Positions 62,844 through 64,000 of a DNA stretch of 64,000 nucleotides are shown here, piece after piece (within the stretch, counting starts at the first letter, position 1; each line of letters begins with the position of its first letter). Under the pieces are notes generated by a model, which saw only the letters and a program-made list of their open reading frames with translations, was not told where the DNA came from and searched no databases. The stretch spans positions 87,195,201-87,259,200 of the forward strand of contig OZ038422.1 of NCBI GenBank assembly GCA_964036155.1, read 5' to 3'. The stretch comes from Diploscapter coronatus. Its lineage: Eukaryota > Nematoda > Chromadorea > Rhabditida > Rhabditidae. The translations under genes and the position numbers were made by a program.

Positions 62844-63829
62844 CTAGCCGATCCTCAATTGGACGTTTTGATTGCTTAAGTTCTGGAATTTTTCAAGTTC
62901 AGAATTTTGCAGGGAGCTTTCCGGAACTTGGTCCGCATGATCCGGTTCTAGAATGGGTTGATCCGGAACAGTTTCAAGAACTTGTCCTCCCGGCTCCCTG
63001 GCCCAATCGGGCAATTCCGTTTGAAATGACCATTTGTCAGTTTCATATCGCAAACAGTGCAAAGGCATTCGGAAATCGATCATTTGGGGCTGAAAATAAA
63101 ATGCTGAGCTACAAAATTAAAAAAAAAAACAAACAAACAAACAAACAAACTCACAACTTTCTTCCGGACATTGCAACTGAGACAGATTTTATCCGCACTT
63201 GGGCGTTCTTCCGGCCTGATATTCGGGTCATCGGGGGTAATCTGAAAAATGTTTAAACGAGTTTTTAAATAAAAAAATACCTCGTCCAGTTTTGCCGCTA
63301 TATCTTCCATCATCTGATCGTATTCCGGATTTTTGTATTCCATCCAGTTTTCCGATCTGTGGTTCACTCGAATGATTTCCGCTAGTTCTTCATACGACTT
63401 GCCTGAAATTCAAAGTTTAAAATCTTTGAACAATCAATAAAACACACCGTATTCCGCATTTTTCCCTTTCTGCTCGCCCCAGTTTCTCGAATTGTAAATC
63501 TTATCATCGATCAAAGGGTACCCTGGAAATGGTAAGAGTAGCTTTTGGGTAAATAGTGCCACCATTTTGGTAACATACCCAAGAATTGAGCGTGCACCCG
63601 AATTTGATGGGTCCTTCCTGTGTCGATGGTAACCTCTACCACGGATTCTTTACCATTGGTCCACATCCGTCTGAAATGGCAATTGTACGTAGCCAAATTG
63701 TTGATTTAAAAAATTCTTAGGCTTACCTAAATTTGCTCCTGGCCGGCTTTCCGTCTGGCCTAACGCACTGAATGCCCATAGAAATGACCAAATTGCCGAT
63801 AGGCTGATCGCAGAAAACTGCACCCCTAA
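62844..63829 (-). CDS. RPUSD2: RPUSD2-like RluA-family RNA pseudouridine synthase, C-terminal part
   Basis: Partial gene; the 5' part lies beyond the right edge. Exons seen: about 63727-63829 (GAVFCDQPIGNLVISMGIQC), 63580-63672 (VVEVTIDTGRTHQIRVHAQF), 63448-63523 (YPLIDDKIYNSRNWGEQKG), 63281-63402, 63163-63241 and 62844-63089. RTHQIRVH is the conserved RluA motif III. The tail with ICLSCNVRK and DFRMPLHCLRYETDKWSFQT matches human RPUSD2 (CAEC and FLHALRY segments) and is not in bacterial RluA. It pseudouridylates RNA, probably mRNA or tRNA. The catalytic Asp motif is outside the window. The ORF ends with a low-complexity Glu/Gln/Asp-rich extension to TAG at 62844. It leads the putative RPUSD2-DOHH-DAP3 operon. 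Confidence 0.9.
63127..63150. repeat. (AAAC)n microsatellite
   Basis: About six AAAC units in an RPUSD2-like intron directly upstream of an exon acceptor. Confidence 0.9.
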
Positions 63830-63850
63830 AAATGTTCAAATTGGAATAAG

Positions 63851-63903
63851 TAGCTCAGCTGGTAAAAGATCGGCTTCTTTGCCCCCGCTGTTGTTTCAAA
63901 TTC
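63851..63903 (+). other. tRNA-like A and B boxes in RPUSD2 intron
   Basis: TAGCTCAGCTGG is a perfect A box at 63851, and GTTTCAAATTC at 63893 is a degraded B box at near-normal spacing. Flanking stems do not fold into a tRNA. Probably a tRNA relic or SINE head. Confidence 0.4.
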
Positions 63904-64000
63904 GGTGGGCAATTTTTCTTTCTGGAGAACAAGGCCCTAGATCAGATAAAGCCCCAAAGAAACTCCGCGGGATTTGACACATATCTCTTGATCTTTTTTT

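Noticed and set aside
63700..63725. Telomeric TTAGGC repeats as sites of programmed DNA elimination
   Set aside because: Only isolated TTAGGC hexamers were seen, no tandem array.
63851..63903. Functional tRNA gene in the RPUSD2 intron
   Set aside because: Perfect A box but degraded B box and no cloverleaf.

Overview
This 64 kb window is nuclear DNA of a small animal, most likely a nematode. Evidence for that: the polyubiquitin repeat carries Ala19, the residue I recall for Caenorhabditis ubiquitin, where human has Pro19. Introns are mostly 40-60 nt with TTTCAG or TTTTAG acceptors. Nearly every gene has a good 3' splice site a few bases before its ATG, which is where spliced-leader addition would occur. 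Several same-strand genes lie only 170-240 bp apart, as in nematode operons. I cannot name the species.

Layout, left to right. A DDX42-like RNA helicase runs off the left edge (1-2646, minus). An ERK5/MAPK7-type kinase follows (3239-7163, minus), then a very long BTBD8-like double-BTB gene with a low-complexity tail (8584-17938, minus). A housekeeping block holds a TRUB2-type pseudouridine synthase (19662-21629, minus), ribosomal protein S4 (21856-23565, minus), a six-repeat polyubiquitin gene (24415-26091, minus) and, divergently, RPB12 (26697-27328, plus). A membrane-protein block holds a GLUT/SLC2 sugar transporter (27833-30937, plus), sphingomyelin synthase (31864-33926, minus) and an SLC17 anion transporter (35248-39742, minus). 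From about 39.7 to 53.3 kb I find almost no genes: one orphan ORF, one inverted-repeat-bounded element with small basic ORFs, one possible small gene and one long palindrome. On the right are an unrecognised four-pass membrane protein (53337-56668, minus) and a tight cluster RPUSD2-like, DOHH and DAP3/MRPS29 (62844 and up, 60715-62674, 57640-60479, all minus), which looks like an operon joining RNA modification, eIF5A hypusination and the mitochondrial ribosome.

The strongest unexpected signal is the density of short inverted-repeat elements (MITE-like, about 80-215 bp). At least 18 copies of several families sit inside introns, next to splice sites, or at gene ends. One supplies the stop codon of the kinase gene and one abuts the stop of the SLC17 gene, bringing an AATAAA with it. 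Other points: the kinase activation loop reads TQY, TRUB2 has Glu where the catalytic Asp is expected, every ubiquitin repeat carries the same intron, a 20-bp tandem repeat triplicates a 3' splice site, and many introns contain TGCTAAT close to the acceptor. All gene models are conceptual splices made by eye. Exon edges are usually good to a few bases, but gene starts are less certain where stated.
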